A stretch of 60,501 nt of DNA, from the NCBI RefSeq assembly GCF_016107555.1, contig NZ_JABASU010000019.1:1-60501 (forward strand). The letters run 5' to 3'. This DNA is from Psychrobacter celer. GTDB lineage: Bacteria; Pseudomonadota; Gammaproteobacteria; Pseudomonadales; Moraxellaceae. The translations under genes and the position numbers were made by a program. Below the pieces are notes generated by a model. The model did no database searches. It saw nothing but the letters and a program-made list of their open reading frames with translations, and was not told the DNA's origin. Positions 46,213 through 56,382 of the stretch are shown here, piece by piece (position 1 is the first letter of the stretch; every line of letters starts with the position of its first letter).

Positions 46213-47535
46213 ATGACTACTAGCGCCATGCCACAGATCAATCCTGAATATGTTCATTGGTTTCGTAACTCAGCCCCTTACATCAATACGCATCGCGGCA
46301 AAACGTTCGTGATTATGTTTGGTGGTGAAGCGGTCAACCATCCAAATTTTAGCACTCTAATCCATGACTTTGCCTTACTCCATAGCTTAGGTATCAAGCT
46401 GGTGCTGGTGCATGGATCTAGGCCACAAATCGAAAAAAACTTAAAAGACGCTGCCATCACCTCGCCCCTGCATCAAGATATTCGTGTCACACCGCGAGAA
46501 GCGATGCCTGCCATCTTACAGGCAGTCGGTGCCATCCGCCTACAGATCGAAGCGCAACTATCGATGGGCTTGGCTAACTCGCCCATGTACGGCTCTCGTA
46601 TCGATGCGATTTCTGGCAACTTTGTCACAGCGCGGCCTTATGGCGTCCGTGATGGCGTCGACTACCAAATGACAGGCGAAGTACGCTCGATCGACGTCGA
46701 AGCCATCAAAAACAATCTGCTCCACGACCATATCGTGATATTGGGCTCGATGGGCTACTCAGCGACAGGCGAAGTGTTTAATTTGCTCGCCGAAGATGTG
46801 GCGCTTAGCACCGCAGTGAGCTTGGGTGCCGATAAGCTTATTTTCTTAGGAGAAGAAGCCGGCATCAATGACAATGATCGCTTGCTACGCGAGATGATTC
46901 CAAACGAAGTCGATCGCTTCTTACGCGACCGTGACCTAAACTGTGAGATCAATTATTTCTTACACTGTGCCAGTGTGGCTTGCCGTCAAGGTGTCCATCG
47001 CACGCACATCATCTCATACGCCAAAAACGGCGCACTCCTCGAAGAGCTGTTCACCCGTGATGGCTCTGGCACCCTAATCAGCCACGACCCTTATGAAGAA
47101 ATCCGCCACGCCAACATCGATGACGTGGTCGGCCTGCTCGAGCTTTTGACGCCACTTGAAGAGCAAGGCATCTTGGTGGCTCGCTCGCGTGAGCGCCTCG
47201 AGCAAGAAATCGACAACTACAGCGTCATCGAGCGTGATGGCATGATTTTAGGCTGCGCCGCTTTATACCCACTCGATGACGACTCAGCAGAGGTCGCTTG
47301 CGTCGCCGTCCATGCCGAATACCGTAACGGCAGCCGCGGCAATGATTTGCTGGCGTTTATCGAGCAGCAAGCACGTAGCCATGGCCTACACAAGCTCTTT
47401 GTCTTGACGACTCGCACCGCCCATTGGTTTGTCGAGCACGGTTTTGCCGAAGTCGATGCCAGCGCTCTGCCCGCTGCGCGCCGCGAAAAGTACAACAACG
47501 GTCGTAACTCTAAGGTCTTTCAAAAAACCTTATAA
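46213..47535 (+). CDS. argA: N-acetylglutamate synthase ArgA
   Basis: First step of arginine synthesis. 440 residues. The N-terminal amino acid kinase-like domain starts near FRNSAPYINTHRGKTFVIMFGGEAV and LVLVHGSRPQIE, which also carries the arginine-feedback site in this family. The C-terminal GNAT acetyltransferase domain (from about 295) has VACVAVHAEYRNGSRGNDLLAFIE and the HWFVEHGFAEVD end. ATG start. Followed by a strong terminator. Confidence 0.95.
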   Translation: MTTSAMPQINPEYVHWFRNSAPYINTHRGKTFVIMFGGEAVNHPNFSTLIHDFALLHSLGIKLVLVHGSRPQIEKNLKDAAITSPLHQDIRVTPREAMPAILQAVGAIRLQIEAQLSMGLANSPMYGSRIDAISGNFVTARPYGVRDGVDYQMTGEVRSIDVEAIKNNLLHDHIVILGSMGYSATGEVFNLLAEDVALSTAVSLGADKLIFLGEEAGINDNDRLLREMIPNEVDRFLRDRDLNCEINYFLHCASVACRQGVHRTHIISYAKNGALLEELFTRDGSGTLISHDPYEEIRHANIDDVVGLLELLTPLEEQGILVARSRERLEQEIDNYSVIERDGMILGCAALYPLDDDSAEVACVAVHAEYRNGSRGNDLLAFIEQQARSHGLHKLFVLTTRTAHWFVEHGFAEVDASALPAARREKYNNGRNSKVFQKTL

Positions 47536-47574
47536 TTAATCTAGGCAGGCTTTAGTCAACTGCCGCGCCAAACC

Positions 47575-47609
47575 AAAAAAGCCCTCATTTATAAATGAGG
47601 GCTTTTTTA
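47575..47609 (+). terminator. Bidirectional terminator between argA and the FKBP gene
   Basis: Perfect 16-bp inverted repeat aaaaaagccctcattt (47575-47590) and aaatgagggctttttt (47593-47608) with a 2-nt centre. Confidence 0.9.
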
Positions 47610-47793
47610 TCAATACTAAAAAGCGATAGGACAATTTTTTATAGCGAGCTGACTATACTTTATCAATGTCGCTTTACAAATGGCACTTTATAAGTAATGC
47701 CTTATAAATGACACCTGCTAGAGACAATCTCGCACAGGTATCAGCCTATCAATGCCAAACATAACACTAAAAGCAATGAGTGCCCCTAATGCG

Positions 47794-48525
47794 TTACTTT
47801 ACGTTTAATAGCTCAACCGTAAAGATAAGCGTGCTGTTTGGCTCGATACCCGCGTTACCCGCTTCACCATACGCGATGTCTGATGGGATATAAAACTCGT
47901 ATTTGCCGCCCTCTTTCATCAGCTGCAGACCTTCTGTCCAGCCCGCGATGACTTGGTTGAGCGGGAACTCAATTGGCTCGCCGCGCTCGTATGAGCTATC
48001 AAATACTGTACCGTCGATCAGCTTACCTTCGTAATTGACTTCGACCACATCGGTGGCTTTTGGTGATTTGCCTGTACCTGCTTTGATGACCTTGTACTGC
48101 AGACCAGAAGAGGTTTCTTTTACACCTTCTTTCTTAGCGTTTTCTGCTAAAAAGGCTTCGCCTGCCGCTTTGTTTTCTGTGGCTTTGGCTTCCATGTCTT
48201 TAACAAACTTTTCTTCTTGCTCTTTTTGATAATCCATCAAGACTTGTTGCATCTGCTCTTGGGTCAGTGCTGAGTCGTTGCCTTCATAGCCATCGCGAAA
48301 GCCTTGCTCAAAAGTATCAAGATTTAGATCACCGACCGCTTCTTTATTACCTTCGGCCATCATATAACCCAAGCTATAGCCTACTTTTTCGTTCGCCGAG
48401 CTTTGCTCAGTGATTGAGATGCTTTGCGCCGCGGTTTCTTGATTGCCGTTATTGGTGCTACAGCCTGTAACTAACAACATAGCGCTAGCAAATGCACCAA
48501 CGCTTAAGGTAGTGATTTTTTTCAT
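47794..48525 (-). CDS. FKBP-type peptidyl-prolyl isomerase lipoprotein (FkpA/Mip-like)
   Basis: 243 residues. Lipobox LLVTGCSTNN shows it is lipid-anchored at Cys21. The N-terminal dimerisation segment (VGYSLGYMMAEGNKEAVG, then a Gln/Glu/Lys-rich helix) precedes the FKBP domain from about residue 140 (GLQYKVIKAGTGKSP, VNYEGKLIDGTVFDSSYERG, QVIAGWTEGLQLM, YGEAGNAGIEPNSTLIFTVELL). It assists folding of envelope proteins and proline isomerisation. Family resemblance is to FkpA and the Mip proteins of pathogens. Confidence 0.92.
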   Translation of the reverse strand: MKKITTLSVGAFASAMLLVTGCSTNNGNQETAAQSISITEQSSANEKVGYSLGYMMAEGNKEAVGDLNLDTFEQGFRDGYEGNDSALTQEQMQQVLMDYQKEQEEKFVKDMEAKATENKAAGEAFLAENAKKEGVKETSSGLQYKVIKAGTGKSPKATDVVEVNYEGKLIDGTVFDSSYERGEPIEFPLNQVIAGWTEGLQLMKEGGKYEFYIPSDIAYGEAGNAGIEPNSTLIFTVELLNVK

Positions 48526-48985
48526 AAAGTACTCTCAAATTGTAAGAATAGTGGCAAGATGTCACATGTTCCTATGATAGCAAATCTTGGTTTTAGGAGC
48601 CATGTTTGGCAAAAAATTATCGGGCGAATGTACAGTCTGTGTTAATATTTCCTGTCACGATAACAAGTTATCACACAAATACAGTAACACGTTAAGCTTT
48701 CTATCTTTAAATCCCCTAATACATCAGCTAAGCTGAATGAGTTGAGGTGATAAGTAACCGAGTGTAACTCTTTAGCATGGATGATACGACATTGGTAGTA
48801 CAGCAGTTGGTACAAGGTAAGCCGATGTTTTTTCAATGAATTTCTACACTTAAAAATTATAATATCGCCGTATAACTGACTTAAAAAAACTATTTATCAT
48901 AACCATCTATGTTGGTTTCGCTCGCTGATAGCAGTATCTAGCCTATCGTTTGGCGGCTTTTATATGATGATTAAAGGAGGATAAG
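48526..48985. other. Gap between the FKBP gene and the CmpX-like gene
   Basis: 460 bp, AT-rich. A small palindrome TCAGC-taa-GCTGA lies at 48724-48736. No gene or RNA recognised; it must hold both divergent promoters. Confidence 0.4.
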
Positions 48986-50704
48986 ATGAATCCAATGTAT
49001 GCGTCTTTTAACGGTTATCTGGGTGGGCCTATTGGTTCCATCATTGGGGCTATTTTGATATTTATTATTGGTTGGCTTGTCGCACTGGGTATCGCGGCTT
49101 TGGTTCGCAATGTATTGTCTAAGGTGAATCTCAACCAACGCATGAATTCTTCAACCGGCAAAACCTACGATTTAGAAGGCATCATCTCTAAAATCGTATT
49201 TTGGTTTATCTTTATCATCGCCATTTCTGGAGCGTTGAACCAATTGAATCTGAACTCCATTTCGACGCCGTTTGCCAATATGGTCAATCAAGTGCTGGCC
49301 TTTATCCCTAATCTGATCGGCGCTATCGCTGTTGGGGTGATCGGTTGGGTCATCGCCACTGTGGCACGTACCGCTATCAATGCCGCCCTTGCTAAAACCT
49401 CGATGGATGAGCGCCTAAGCGCACAAGCAGGCGTAAAACCCATGAGCAGCACGATAGCCGATATGGTTTATTGGTTCATCTTATTGGTGGTATTGACCAT
49501 GGTACTCGGTCAATTAGAGCTTGATGGTTTGTTTGCGCCATTGACCAACATGGTTGATAAAATCTTTAGCTTTATCCCTAACATTATCATTGCTGGCGTG
49601 GTGTTTGTCGTCGGCTACATCATTGCAAAAGTGGTGCGCGGTATCGTCACCAATCTTGTGTCTACCTTTAATATACAAGAGCTGGCCTCAAAAGCTGGCT
49701 TAAGCGAAAAAAACAGCCTGCCGAATATTGCAGGGTCTTTGGCGTTCTTAGTGGTGATTATCCCGACGATTATCGCGGCCTTAAACGCTTTAAAAATCGA
49801 AGTAATTGCGCGCCCAGCGACCAATATGCTAAACAAAATCATGGAAGCGTTGCCAAACATCTTTATGGCAGCAGCTATCTTAGTGGTGACGTTTTATGTG
49901 GTGCGTATGGTTGCCAATATCATCAAAGGTTTGATTGAAAACACAGAGATCAATCAGATACCTGCCAAGGTTGGCCTACAAGAAACGATGGGTGATAAGA
50001 AAATCTCTGATCTTGTCGGCTATGCCATTGTCTTTTTTGCCATGCTGTTTGCCGCTATCGCTGCCGCAGATTTATTAGGCTTTGAGCCAATCTCAGCCAT
50101 CATTGCGATGTTTATCGCCTTTGGTGCCAATATTATTTTGGGCGCGATTATTCTGTTCATCGGCTTTTGGCTTGCCAACATCATCGCTGGTGTGGTGGAG
50201 CGCTCTGAGCAAGGCTCACAGTTCTTAGCAAACATCGTGCGCGTCTTGATCATGGGTCTCGTACTTGCTATGGGTCTAAAAGCGATGGGCATTGCTGACT
50301 CTATCGTTAACCTAGCCTTTGGTCTGACACTAGGCGCAGTTGCCGTGGCCTTTGCTCTCTCGTTCGGTCTTGGTGGTCAAGAAGCTGCTGCTCGCTTCTT
50401 ACGTAAGATGCAGGACAAAATGGACAAGGAGCAAGAGGAAGCCAAAGCCAAGTCTACGCTACAGCCGAGCGCATCAACTCGTGAGAAGTTTGCTGACTCT
50501 GTCCGCGAAAACACCCCATCAGCAGCAACGAAGAGCACTGATACTCACACTGATGTCGTCGATACCACTCGCGTCGATACCGATGCTATCGACACCGCTG
50601 ATATCGATAACGATGTTACCGATGGTAGTATCACTGATGCAGATATCGACAATAACAACTTGCTACCAGGTAGCGGTCTAAACGACGATATCAATAATAA
50701 ATAA
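48986..50704 (+). CDS. CmpX-like mechanosensitive channel family protein
   Basis: 572 residues, strongly hydrophobic, with about ten to twelve membrane segments in repeated units. The repeat pairs a helix with an FxPNLIGAIAVGVIGWVIATVART type stretch, at about residues 25-48, 96-135, 190-225, 275-320 and 375-420. This is the conserved TM-helix repeat found in CmpX and other MscS-related proteins. The loop VAVAFALSFGLGGQEAAARF near residue 460 is the MscS-like beta entry. From about 475 the tail is cytoplasmic and Asp/Thr-rich (VDTTRVDTDAIDTADIDND). Excellent RBS (AAAGGAGG). Confidence 0.85.
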   Translation: MNPMYASFNGYLGGPIGSIIGAILIFIIGWLVALGIAALVRNVLSKVNLNQRMNSSTGKTYDLEGIISKIVFWFIFIIAISGALNQLNLNSISTPFANMVNQVLAFIPNLIGAIAVGVIGWVIATVARTAINAALAKTSMDERLSAQAGVKPMSSTIADMVYWFILLVVLTMVLGQLELDGLFAPLTNMVDKIFSFIPNIIIAGVVFVVGYIIAKVVRGIVTNLVSTFNIQELASKAGLSEKNSLPNIAGSLAFLVVIIPTIIAALNALKIEVIARPATNMLNKIMEALPNIFMAAAILVVTFYVVRMVANIIKGLIENTEINQIPAKVGLQETMGDKKISDLVGYAIVFFAMLFAAIAAADLLGFEPISAIIAMFIAFGANIILGAIILFIGFWLANIIAGVVERSEQGSQFLANIVRVLIMGLVLAMGLKAMGIADSIVNLAFGLTLGAVAVAFALSFGLGGQEAAARFLRKMQDKMDKEQEEAKAKSTLQPSASTREKFADSVRENTPSAATKSTDTHTDVVDTTRVDTDAIDTADIDNDVTDGSITDADIDNNNLLPGSGLNDDINNK

Positions 50705-50763
50705 TTTGCTCTCGAAGTATGTATTTTTGAGATAAATTCATCGGCTTTATGCTCGCTCAAACC

Positions 50764-50793
50764 AAAAAAGACAGCTTAGGCTGTCTTTTTTTG
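50764..50793. terminator. Bidirectional terminator of the CmpX-like gene
   Basis: 12-bp inverted repeat aaaaaagacagc (50764-50775) and gctgtctttttt, 4-nt loop, T run after it. Lies between convergent genes. Confidence 0.85.
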
Positions 50794-50839
50794 TGGGCAT
50801 AAATGTGTGTTTTATACCTATCAGTCGCTATCAATAGTG

Positions 50840-52309
50840 CTATTTATTACTTTTACGAGCAGGAATGGTGAGGTTCAAGCAAACTTGCGGCAGGGCTTCT
50901 GCTGGACGGTCGTTATCCGCAGAAGTGCCTGCCACTGGCGCTTTTTGCTGTTGCAGCTGTTGTAACTGCTTGGTGAGTTGGCGCTCACGCTGGGTCATGG
51001 TCGCAACGGGTTGGATCCACAAATCAATATCGATAAAGGTTTCTTGCCCTTCATTGATAAATTCCACCCCCAAGATAATGACATGATGCAGCGCTGCTAT
51101 CGGTAAGCGCGTGGCCACATCTTGAGCAATTTTTGCCAAGTTTGGCTGAATGGCTTGTTTGCTATGCTGCCCTTCCTGATTTTGGCCATAAAATATCAGC
51201 ACATAATGCCGACCCAGACTCTCATACGAGTGCTGATGTACCACGTAACCGGCGCTTTTTAGGTTGTCTGGTTGTTTTGGATATCGGTATAAAGTGCGTA
51301 CCAGCTCATGACGTGAAAACAATGACTCGTCGAGTAGCTGCTGCTGCCAATATAAAAAATCAACCTCTGAGGACATTTGGGCACTATTTTTCAGACGCCC
51401 ATCACGGCACATCGCCATCATCTGGCCGCTTAGCTGTGACCATAGTGTGGCAGCTTGTGCCATGTGCTGCTGATACATCTGCGCTGTCGCACTTTGATTT
51501 TTGTGCGCCAGTGTCATGGCGATCAACGCCGCATTGGGCGCATCTTGCACGCCCACTTTTATAAGAGCATTATCAATGGTGATGGCATGAGTAAATACAG
51601 ACGGGCTGTACAAAAACTGAGTGACCAAATCTGCCACCCTCTCAAAATGTGCGTGCTGATCGCTAAGGGACTGCTGAAGCTGCTGTAAATGATGGCGCAA
51701 AAACCGCCATAGCTCACAAGGCGTCTGTAGCGTTGATGACAACCTCTGCCAGTCAGCGTGACTAAAGATTTGTAGCGGCCGCGGCTCACCACTCATATCG
51801 ATGACCAAATCTTCCATAAAATAAGCAGTATCAAAATAATGCGTCAGGCGATTTGCTAGGCGCTGTTTCGGTGAGAGTGTCGGTATATCAGCGCTCATCT
51901 CTGTCTCATCAAAAAAGACGATATCAAAGATCAATACATCGCGGCGGCTTTTCTTGTCATGATTTTGATTATTGCTTTGATCATCGCTTTGCCCGTTATC
52001 GCTTCGATCATGCTTATATTGATTGTCATTGCTATCCGCGACGCAAGAAGTCTTATACCATGCCAGCACCGCCTTTAGCGTCGCCGTTCGCGCCGACTTA
52101 ATAGTCTTCGCCCTACTATGCCTTGGTAGATACAGTGTCAGATCCAGCCGTTGCAACCGCCCAAGCGGCAGCTGATAGCAGGATTGCCGCGCGTCATAGT
52201 AGGCGTTATATTGACGCGTCACTGCTTGCATATCGCCAACGCTTACGCCTGCCGCTGCGCCCTGCAGGTAGCAAGCCAGATCCTCGGTTAGGTCAGTAAA
52301 ATCAGCCAC
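50840..52309 (-). CDS. Unrecognised 489-residue protein
   Basis: GTG start with AAGGTTG upstream. Cytoplasmic: no signal peptide or membrane helix. I do not recognise any family. Seen in the sequence: RSCYQLPLGRLQRLDLTLYLPRHSR-like start; a low-complexity Asn/Asp/Gln insert at about residues 94-120 (DNQYKHDRSDNGQSDDQSNN); VLIFDIVFFDETEMSADIPTL; CELWRFLRHHLQQLQQSLSD; GRHYVLIFYGQNQEGQHSK; a C-terminal Gln-rich coiled coil (RERQLTKQLQQLQQQ). It stands alone between two convergent or divergent genes. Composition is like the neighbours, so it is probably native. Confidence 0.75.
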   Translation of the reverse strand: MADFTDLTEDLACYLQGAAAGVSVGDMQAVTRQYNAYYDARQSCYQLPLGRLQRLDLTLYLPRHSRAKTIKSARTATLKAVLAWYKTSCVADSNDNQYKHDRSDNGQSDDQSNNQNHDKKSRRDVLIFDIVFFDETEMSADIPTLSPKQRLANRLTHYFDTAYFMEDLVIDMSGEPRPLQIFSHADWQRLSSTLQTPCELWRFLRHHLQQLQQSLSDQHAHFERVADLVTQFLYSPSVFTHAITIDNALIKVGVQDAPNAALIAMTLAHKNQSATAQMYQQHMAQAATLWSQLSGQMMAMCRDGRLKNSAQMSSEVDFLYWQQQLLDESLFSRHELVRTLYRYPKQPDNLKSAGYVVHQHSYESLGRHYVLIFYGQNQEGQHSKQAIQPNLAKIAQDVATRLPIAALHHVIILGVEFINEGQETFIDIDLWIQPVATMTQRERQLTKQLQQLQQQKAPVAGTSADNDRPAEALPQVCLNLTIPARKSNK

Positions 52310-52606
52310 CGTTTCAACCTTTTATGATTATGGCGTGCCCAACACGCCCTAAATATTATGAAAAATTAAACAACATAAGCGTCATGAGACACAGTCGCTT
52401 TCACCGCAATGAGTTGTTATGATGATATCAGCACAGCAGCGCTTATGCGCATCTTTCTATAGTTTAGGGATTTGACGAGATGAGCCAGACGCGACTCGAT
52501 ACAGCTGATGGTCTTTTACCCTCTCAGCATCTGTCACATCTGACACCTCAAGGATACTCGGCTCACATCGCCCATGATTGTCATATAATAACAAGGATTG
52601 AATACC

Positions 52607-53389
52607 ATGAAACGCTTTAAAGAAAAAACCGTCATCGTCACAGGCGCAGGCTCAGGTATTGGCCGGGCGACTGCTATTCGTTTTGCCCAAGAAGGTGCCA
52701 ATGTCGTCTTGGTCGGTCGTACCGCTGAAACCTTAGAAGAGACTGCAAAAGAGTTTCCACAAGACCGTACGTGGATTCATACCGATAACTATCTGACCAT
52801 CACTTGTGATATCAGCATACAAAGCCAAGTACAAGAAATGATCAAACGCGCCGTCGATAAGTTTGAACAGATTGATATCTTGGTCAATAACGCTGGCAAA
52901 GCCATGCAAGGGAAAATCACTGACTTGTCAGCCGAAGACTGGCGAGCTGCCATCGATGTCAATCTAAATGGTACGTTTTATGTCTCGCAAGCCGCCATGC
53001 CGCATCTGATTGCGACCAAGGGCAACATCGTCAATGTCTCCTCGCTCTCAGGGGTCGGCGGCGACTGGAACATGGCCGCTTATAACGCTGCCAAAGCCGG
53101 AGTGACCAACCTCACCCGCACGCTAGCCTTAGACCATGGGCCAGATGGCGTGCGGGTCAATGCGGTCAATCCCAGCGTTACCAAAACTGACATGAGCAGC
53201 GCCATTCAAAACAACGACAATAAAACCGATAAATTTTTGGCACGCTGTCCACTCGGCCGCTTAGCGACACCAAACGATATTGCCGCCGCCATTACTTTTT
53301 TGGCCAGTCACGACGCGGCGATGATCACGGGGGTCAACTTACCCGTCGATGGCGGCGTCAGTGCCTCAAACGGCCAGCCGCAGTTTTGA
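52607..53389 (+). CDS. Short-chain dehydrogenase/reductase (SDR)
   Basis: 260 residues from ATG 52607, with AAGGA ten bases upstream; a TTG at 52598 is in frame. Classical [15 protein letters not shown] cofactor loop, [11 protein letters not shown], catalytic Ser in [11 protein letters not shown] and Tyr-x3-Lys in [13 protein letters not shown], then [21 protein letters not shown], with Arg after the second strand, suggests NADP(H). [11 protein letters not shown] is the typical SDR end. Substrate unknown. Confidence 0.9.
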   Translation: MKRFKEKTVIVTGAGSGIGRATAIRFAQEGANVVLVGRTAETLEETAKEFPQDRTWIHTDNYLTITCDISIQSQVQEMIKRAVDKFEQIDILVNNAGKAMQGKITDLSAEDWRAAIDVNLNGTFYVSQAAMPHLIATKGNIVNVSSLSGVGGDWNMAAYNAAKAGVTNLTRTLALDHGPDGVRVNAVNPSVTKTDMSSAIQNNDNKTDKFLARCPLGRLATPNDIAAAITFLASHDAAMITGVNLPVDGGVSASNGQPQF

Positions 53390-53473
53390 TCCAGCCAGCC
53401 ATCAAACACCATCAGACCTCATAATTACTGTTACCTCGCTCGCTAATAGCCAGCGCTTCTTGTCTTTCTCATA

Positions 53474-53511
53474 AAAAACAGCCCTTGATATCATCAGATA
53501 TCAGGGGCTGG
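53474..53511 (-). terminator. Terminator of the acyltransferase gene
   Basis: 14-bp inverted repeat cagcccttgatatc (53479-53492) and gatatcaggggctg (53497-53510), one G-U pair. On the minus strand it is followed by six T residues. Confidence 0.75.
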
Positions 53512-53560
53512 TTATATATAAAACCTCAAAGCCTGTGCGGCGTATCAGAACCCATAGCGC

Positions 53561-54256
53561 TTAATCTGTCGCGCGATTGATGTCTTGCAGAGGCTGCGAC
53601 AAGCGCTCAGGATGTCTGGGCACTACCCCTTTATACTGCGCATAAATTTTTGGCAAATCAGCATCGATATCGCCTCTCGGATAAATGGGCGACATAAAAC
53701 GTATCTCTTTGGTTTTATAATCCATCGCCACTGGCAATATAGGCACGCCCGCACCCATTGCCAAGTAATAAAATCCCAACTTCCAGCCTTTGGTGTACTG
53801 GCGCGTGCCCTCTGGTGCCAAACCCAAAAACAGCGGCTGACCGGTTTTAAACTTATCGATACTCGCTTGTAGTACCGAGCCTTTGTTGCCCCGATCAATC
53901 GGAATCACGCCTATCCAATTTAACAACTGGGCAAAGACAGGTGCTTTAAACAAAGTATGTTTGCCCAAAATACTGATCTTAAGATCCAGCGCAAATAGGC
54001 TTGGAATGGCATAAATACCATCGACATTTGAAGTATGAGGCAGTGCCAATACCACCGCTTGTGCGATATTGGGCACCTCGCCGACTGTACGCCAGCCAGC
54101 TGCTTTGAGTAAGGCAGAAGCAAGGACAGGCGCAAACTTATTGCCCCGTCTTGGTACCAAATCACCCAGATCTTTTTTGCTAAGTTTTGGTAATGCTTTG
54201 ACTCGTGCAGACTCAGAGCGGCCCGATTTAGCACGATTAAATAACATTGATGTCAT
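53561..54256 (-). CDS. PlsC-like 1-acyl-glycerol-3-phosphate acyltransferase family protein
   Basis: 231 residues. The acyltransferase motif H-x4-D is in LALPHTSNVDGIYA and the second motif in LAPEGTRQYTKGWKLGFYY. IGVIPIDRGNK and VPILPVAMDYKTKEIRF are also typical. No strong membrane segment before the catalytic histidine. Members acylate lysophosphatidate or related lipids; E. coli-type PlsC is longer and has a membrane anchor, so this may be a specialised or second acyltransferase. The N-terminal 30 residues are basic. Confidence 0.8.
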   Translation of the reverse strand: MTSMLFNRAKSGRSESARVKALPKLSKKDLGDLVPRRGNKFAPVLASALLKAAGWRTVGEVPNIAQAVVLALPHTSNVDGIYAIPSLFALDLKISILGKHTLFKAPVFAQLLNWIGVIPIDRGNKGSVLQASIDKFKTGQPLFLGLAPEGTRQYTKGWKLGFYYLAMGAGVPILPVAMDYKTKEIRFMSPIYPRGDIDADLPKIYAQYKGVVPRHPERLSQPLQDINRATD

Positions 54257-54385
54257 GACGGCACCATATAATTAAAGATAGCCATATCATAACATTAAGC
54301 TTATCGGGCGAAATTATCTTTTATACTTTTATTGCATAGGCGCTCGGCAGACACTGGCGCATGGGCGAGCGAGCGATGACATACA

Positions 54386-56272
54386 TCAAGGTATGTCTGC
54401 TAAATTACCTTTATTCTCTAACCACGACTTGCGATCGGCAGCGCGTTTTTTGGCCAGTAGCATATCCATCACGCCATTGGTCAGTATCATGTCATCCATA
54501 TCCAGCTGCACCAGACGCCGCGTATCGCAGTTCATGGTGGTCTCACGTAACTGCTCAGCGCTCATCTCACCGAGACCCTTAAAACGAGTAATTTGCGCTT
54601 TTTTATTCCCCGGTACGCCCGCTAAAATATGCTCAAGCTCGCCCTCATCTAGCGCATAATGTACCTCTTTACCAATGTCAACTCGATACAGCGGCGGCAT
54701 CGCGACAAACAGGTGACCAGCATCAACTAAGGCTGGAAAGTGTTTGACAAACAGCGCACAGATAAGCGTGGCAATATGTAGGCCATCAGAGTCGGCATCG
54801 GCGAGGATACATATCTTGTCATAACGCAGCTCAGAGAGATCATCTGAAGCAGGGTCAACACCGATAGCGATGGCGATATCGTGAATCTCTTGACTTGATA
54901 ACACGGTATCGGATGACACTTCCCATGTATTTAGAATCTTACCACGCAGCGGCAATATCGCTTGATAATGTCGATCGCGTGCTTGCTTGGCACTGCCGCC
55001 CGCAGAGTCGCCTTCAACCAAAAACAGCTCTGCCCCATCACGCAGATCGCCGCGACAATCGGCAAGCTTACCTGGTAGCGCAGGCCCTTGGGAGATTTTT
55101 TTACGGGCGACCTTTTTGGCAGACTTGAGCCGTCGACCAGCTTTATTAATAGCCAGCTCGGCGATTTGAGTGCCTATATCAGCATGCTGATTGAGCCATA
55201 GGCTAAAGGCATCTTTTGCGAGGGTCTGCACCGCACCGGCAGCTTCACGGCTCGAGAGACGCTCTTTGGTTTGACCAGAAAACTGCGGCTCAGAAAACTT
55301 GAGCGATAGGATATAGTTGACCCCATCCCACACATCTTCTGCCGTCAGCTTCACATTGCGAGGCAGTAGATTATGAATATCGCAAAACTCGCGCAGCGCC
55401 TCTAAGATACCAGTACGTAGGCCATTGACATGCGTGCCGCCTTGCGCGGTTGGAATCAAATTGACATAGCTTTCTTGAATCGGCGTACCACCCTCAGGCA
55501 GCCACGATAAAGCAAAGGTAATACCCGCGCGCTCGCCATCTTTTGCCTCATGATTATAATAAAATGGCTCAGGTGGCAGGGTCTCAAGTCCATCTAGCTG
55601 CTCACTGAGGTACTCAACCACCCCGTCGGTAAACTGCCAAACGACTTTTTCGTCATTGATATCATCGACAAACTCAATCGTCAGACCAGCGGCCAATACC
55701 GCCTTGGCTTTTAGGTTATGTTTGAGCTGTTTGATATTGAATTTCGGCGTATCAAAAAAACTGCCATCGGCCCAAAACTGCACCCGAGTACCACGTTTGC
55801 GTTTGTTGGAGCTGACAGACTTAGTCAACGGCGTCACCGCTGCGCCATTTTCAAACGCCATCGCAAACTGCGTACTATCGCGCCATACCGTCACCTCAAC
55901 GCGTGTTGATAGTGCATTGACCACAGAGATACCGACACCGTGCAACCCGCCCGACACCTCATAATTGGAGGTCGAAAATTTACCGCCTGCATGTAGACGC
56001 GTCAAAATCAGCTCAATACCTGACTGACCAAACTCAGGATGGATATCGGTTGGCATACCGCGGCCATCATCTTCGACCGATAGCGAGCCGTCGCTATGCA
56101 GCTGTACTTTGATGGTCTTGGCATACCCTGCCAGCGCTTCATCGACGGAGTTATCGATGACTTCTTGGGCCAAATGGTTGGGACGGGTGGTATCGGTGTA
56201 CATCCCAGGACGACGGCGTACCGGCTCCAGCCCTTCTAAAACTTCTAACGATTGCGCATTATATTGACTCAC
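54386..56272 (-). CDS. parE: DNA topoisomerase IV subunit B ParE
   Basis: ATPase subunit of topoisomerase IV, decatenating daughter chromosomes. 628 residues. GHKL ATPase: EVIDNSVDEALAGYA, DGRGMPTDIHP, VSGGLHGVGISVVNALS; then QGGTHVNGLRTGIL and the TOPRIM domain with EGDSAGGSAKQARDRHYQAILPLRGKILNTW and ADADSDGLHIATL. Strong match to E. coli ParE rather than GyrB in length and in the absence of the GyrB insert. GTG start. yqiA lies 110 bp upstream on the same strand, as in E. coli. Confidence 0.97.
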   Translation of the reverse strand: MSQYNAQSLEVLEGLEPVRRRPGMYTDTTRPNHLAQEVIDNSVDEALAGYAKTIKVQLHSDGSLSVEDDGRGMPTDIHPEFGQSGIELILTRLHAGGKFSTSNYEVSGGLHGVGISVVNALSTRVEVTVWRDSTQFAMAFENGAAVTPLTKSVSSNKRKRGTRVQFWADGSFFDTPKFNIKQLKHNLKAKAVLAAGLTIEFVDDINDEKVVWQFTDGVVEYLSEQLDGLETLPPEPFYYNHEAKDGERAGITFALSWLPEGGTPIQESYVNLIPTAQGGTHVNGLRTGILEALREFCDIHNLLPRNVKLTAEDVWDGVNYILSLKFSEPQFSGQTKERLSSREAAGAVQTLAKDAFSLWLNQHADIGTQIAELAINKAGRRLKSAKKVARKKISQGPALPGKLADCRGDLRDGAELFLVEGDSAGGSAKQARDRHYQAILPLRGKILNTWEVSSDTVLSSQEIHDIAIAIGVDPASDDLSELRYDKICILADADSDGLHIATLICALFVKHFPALVDAGHLFVAMPPLYRVDIGKEVHYALDEGELEHILAGVPGNKKAQITRFKGLGEMSAEQLRETTMNCDTRRLVQLDMDDMILTNGVMDMLLAKKRAADRKSWLENKGNLADIP

Positions 56273-56382
56273 AAATGCATCCTTAACTGTTTATATACGA
56301 TAAATTCTATACAGCCATTATAACGAAAAATAACGGCATTAAGGTCAATACTCAGTCGCTCACGTCAGATAATGTCGTCTCT

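Noticed and set aside
48642..48836. A 64-codon frame in the gap before the CmpX-like gene
   Set aside because: No Shine-Dalgarno, no hydrophobic or domain pattern; looks like chance.
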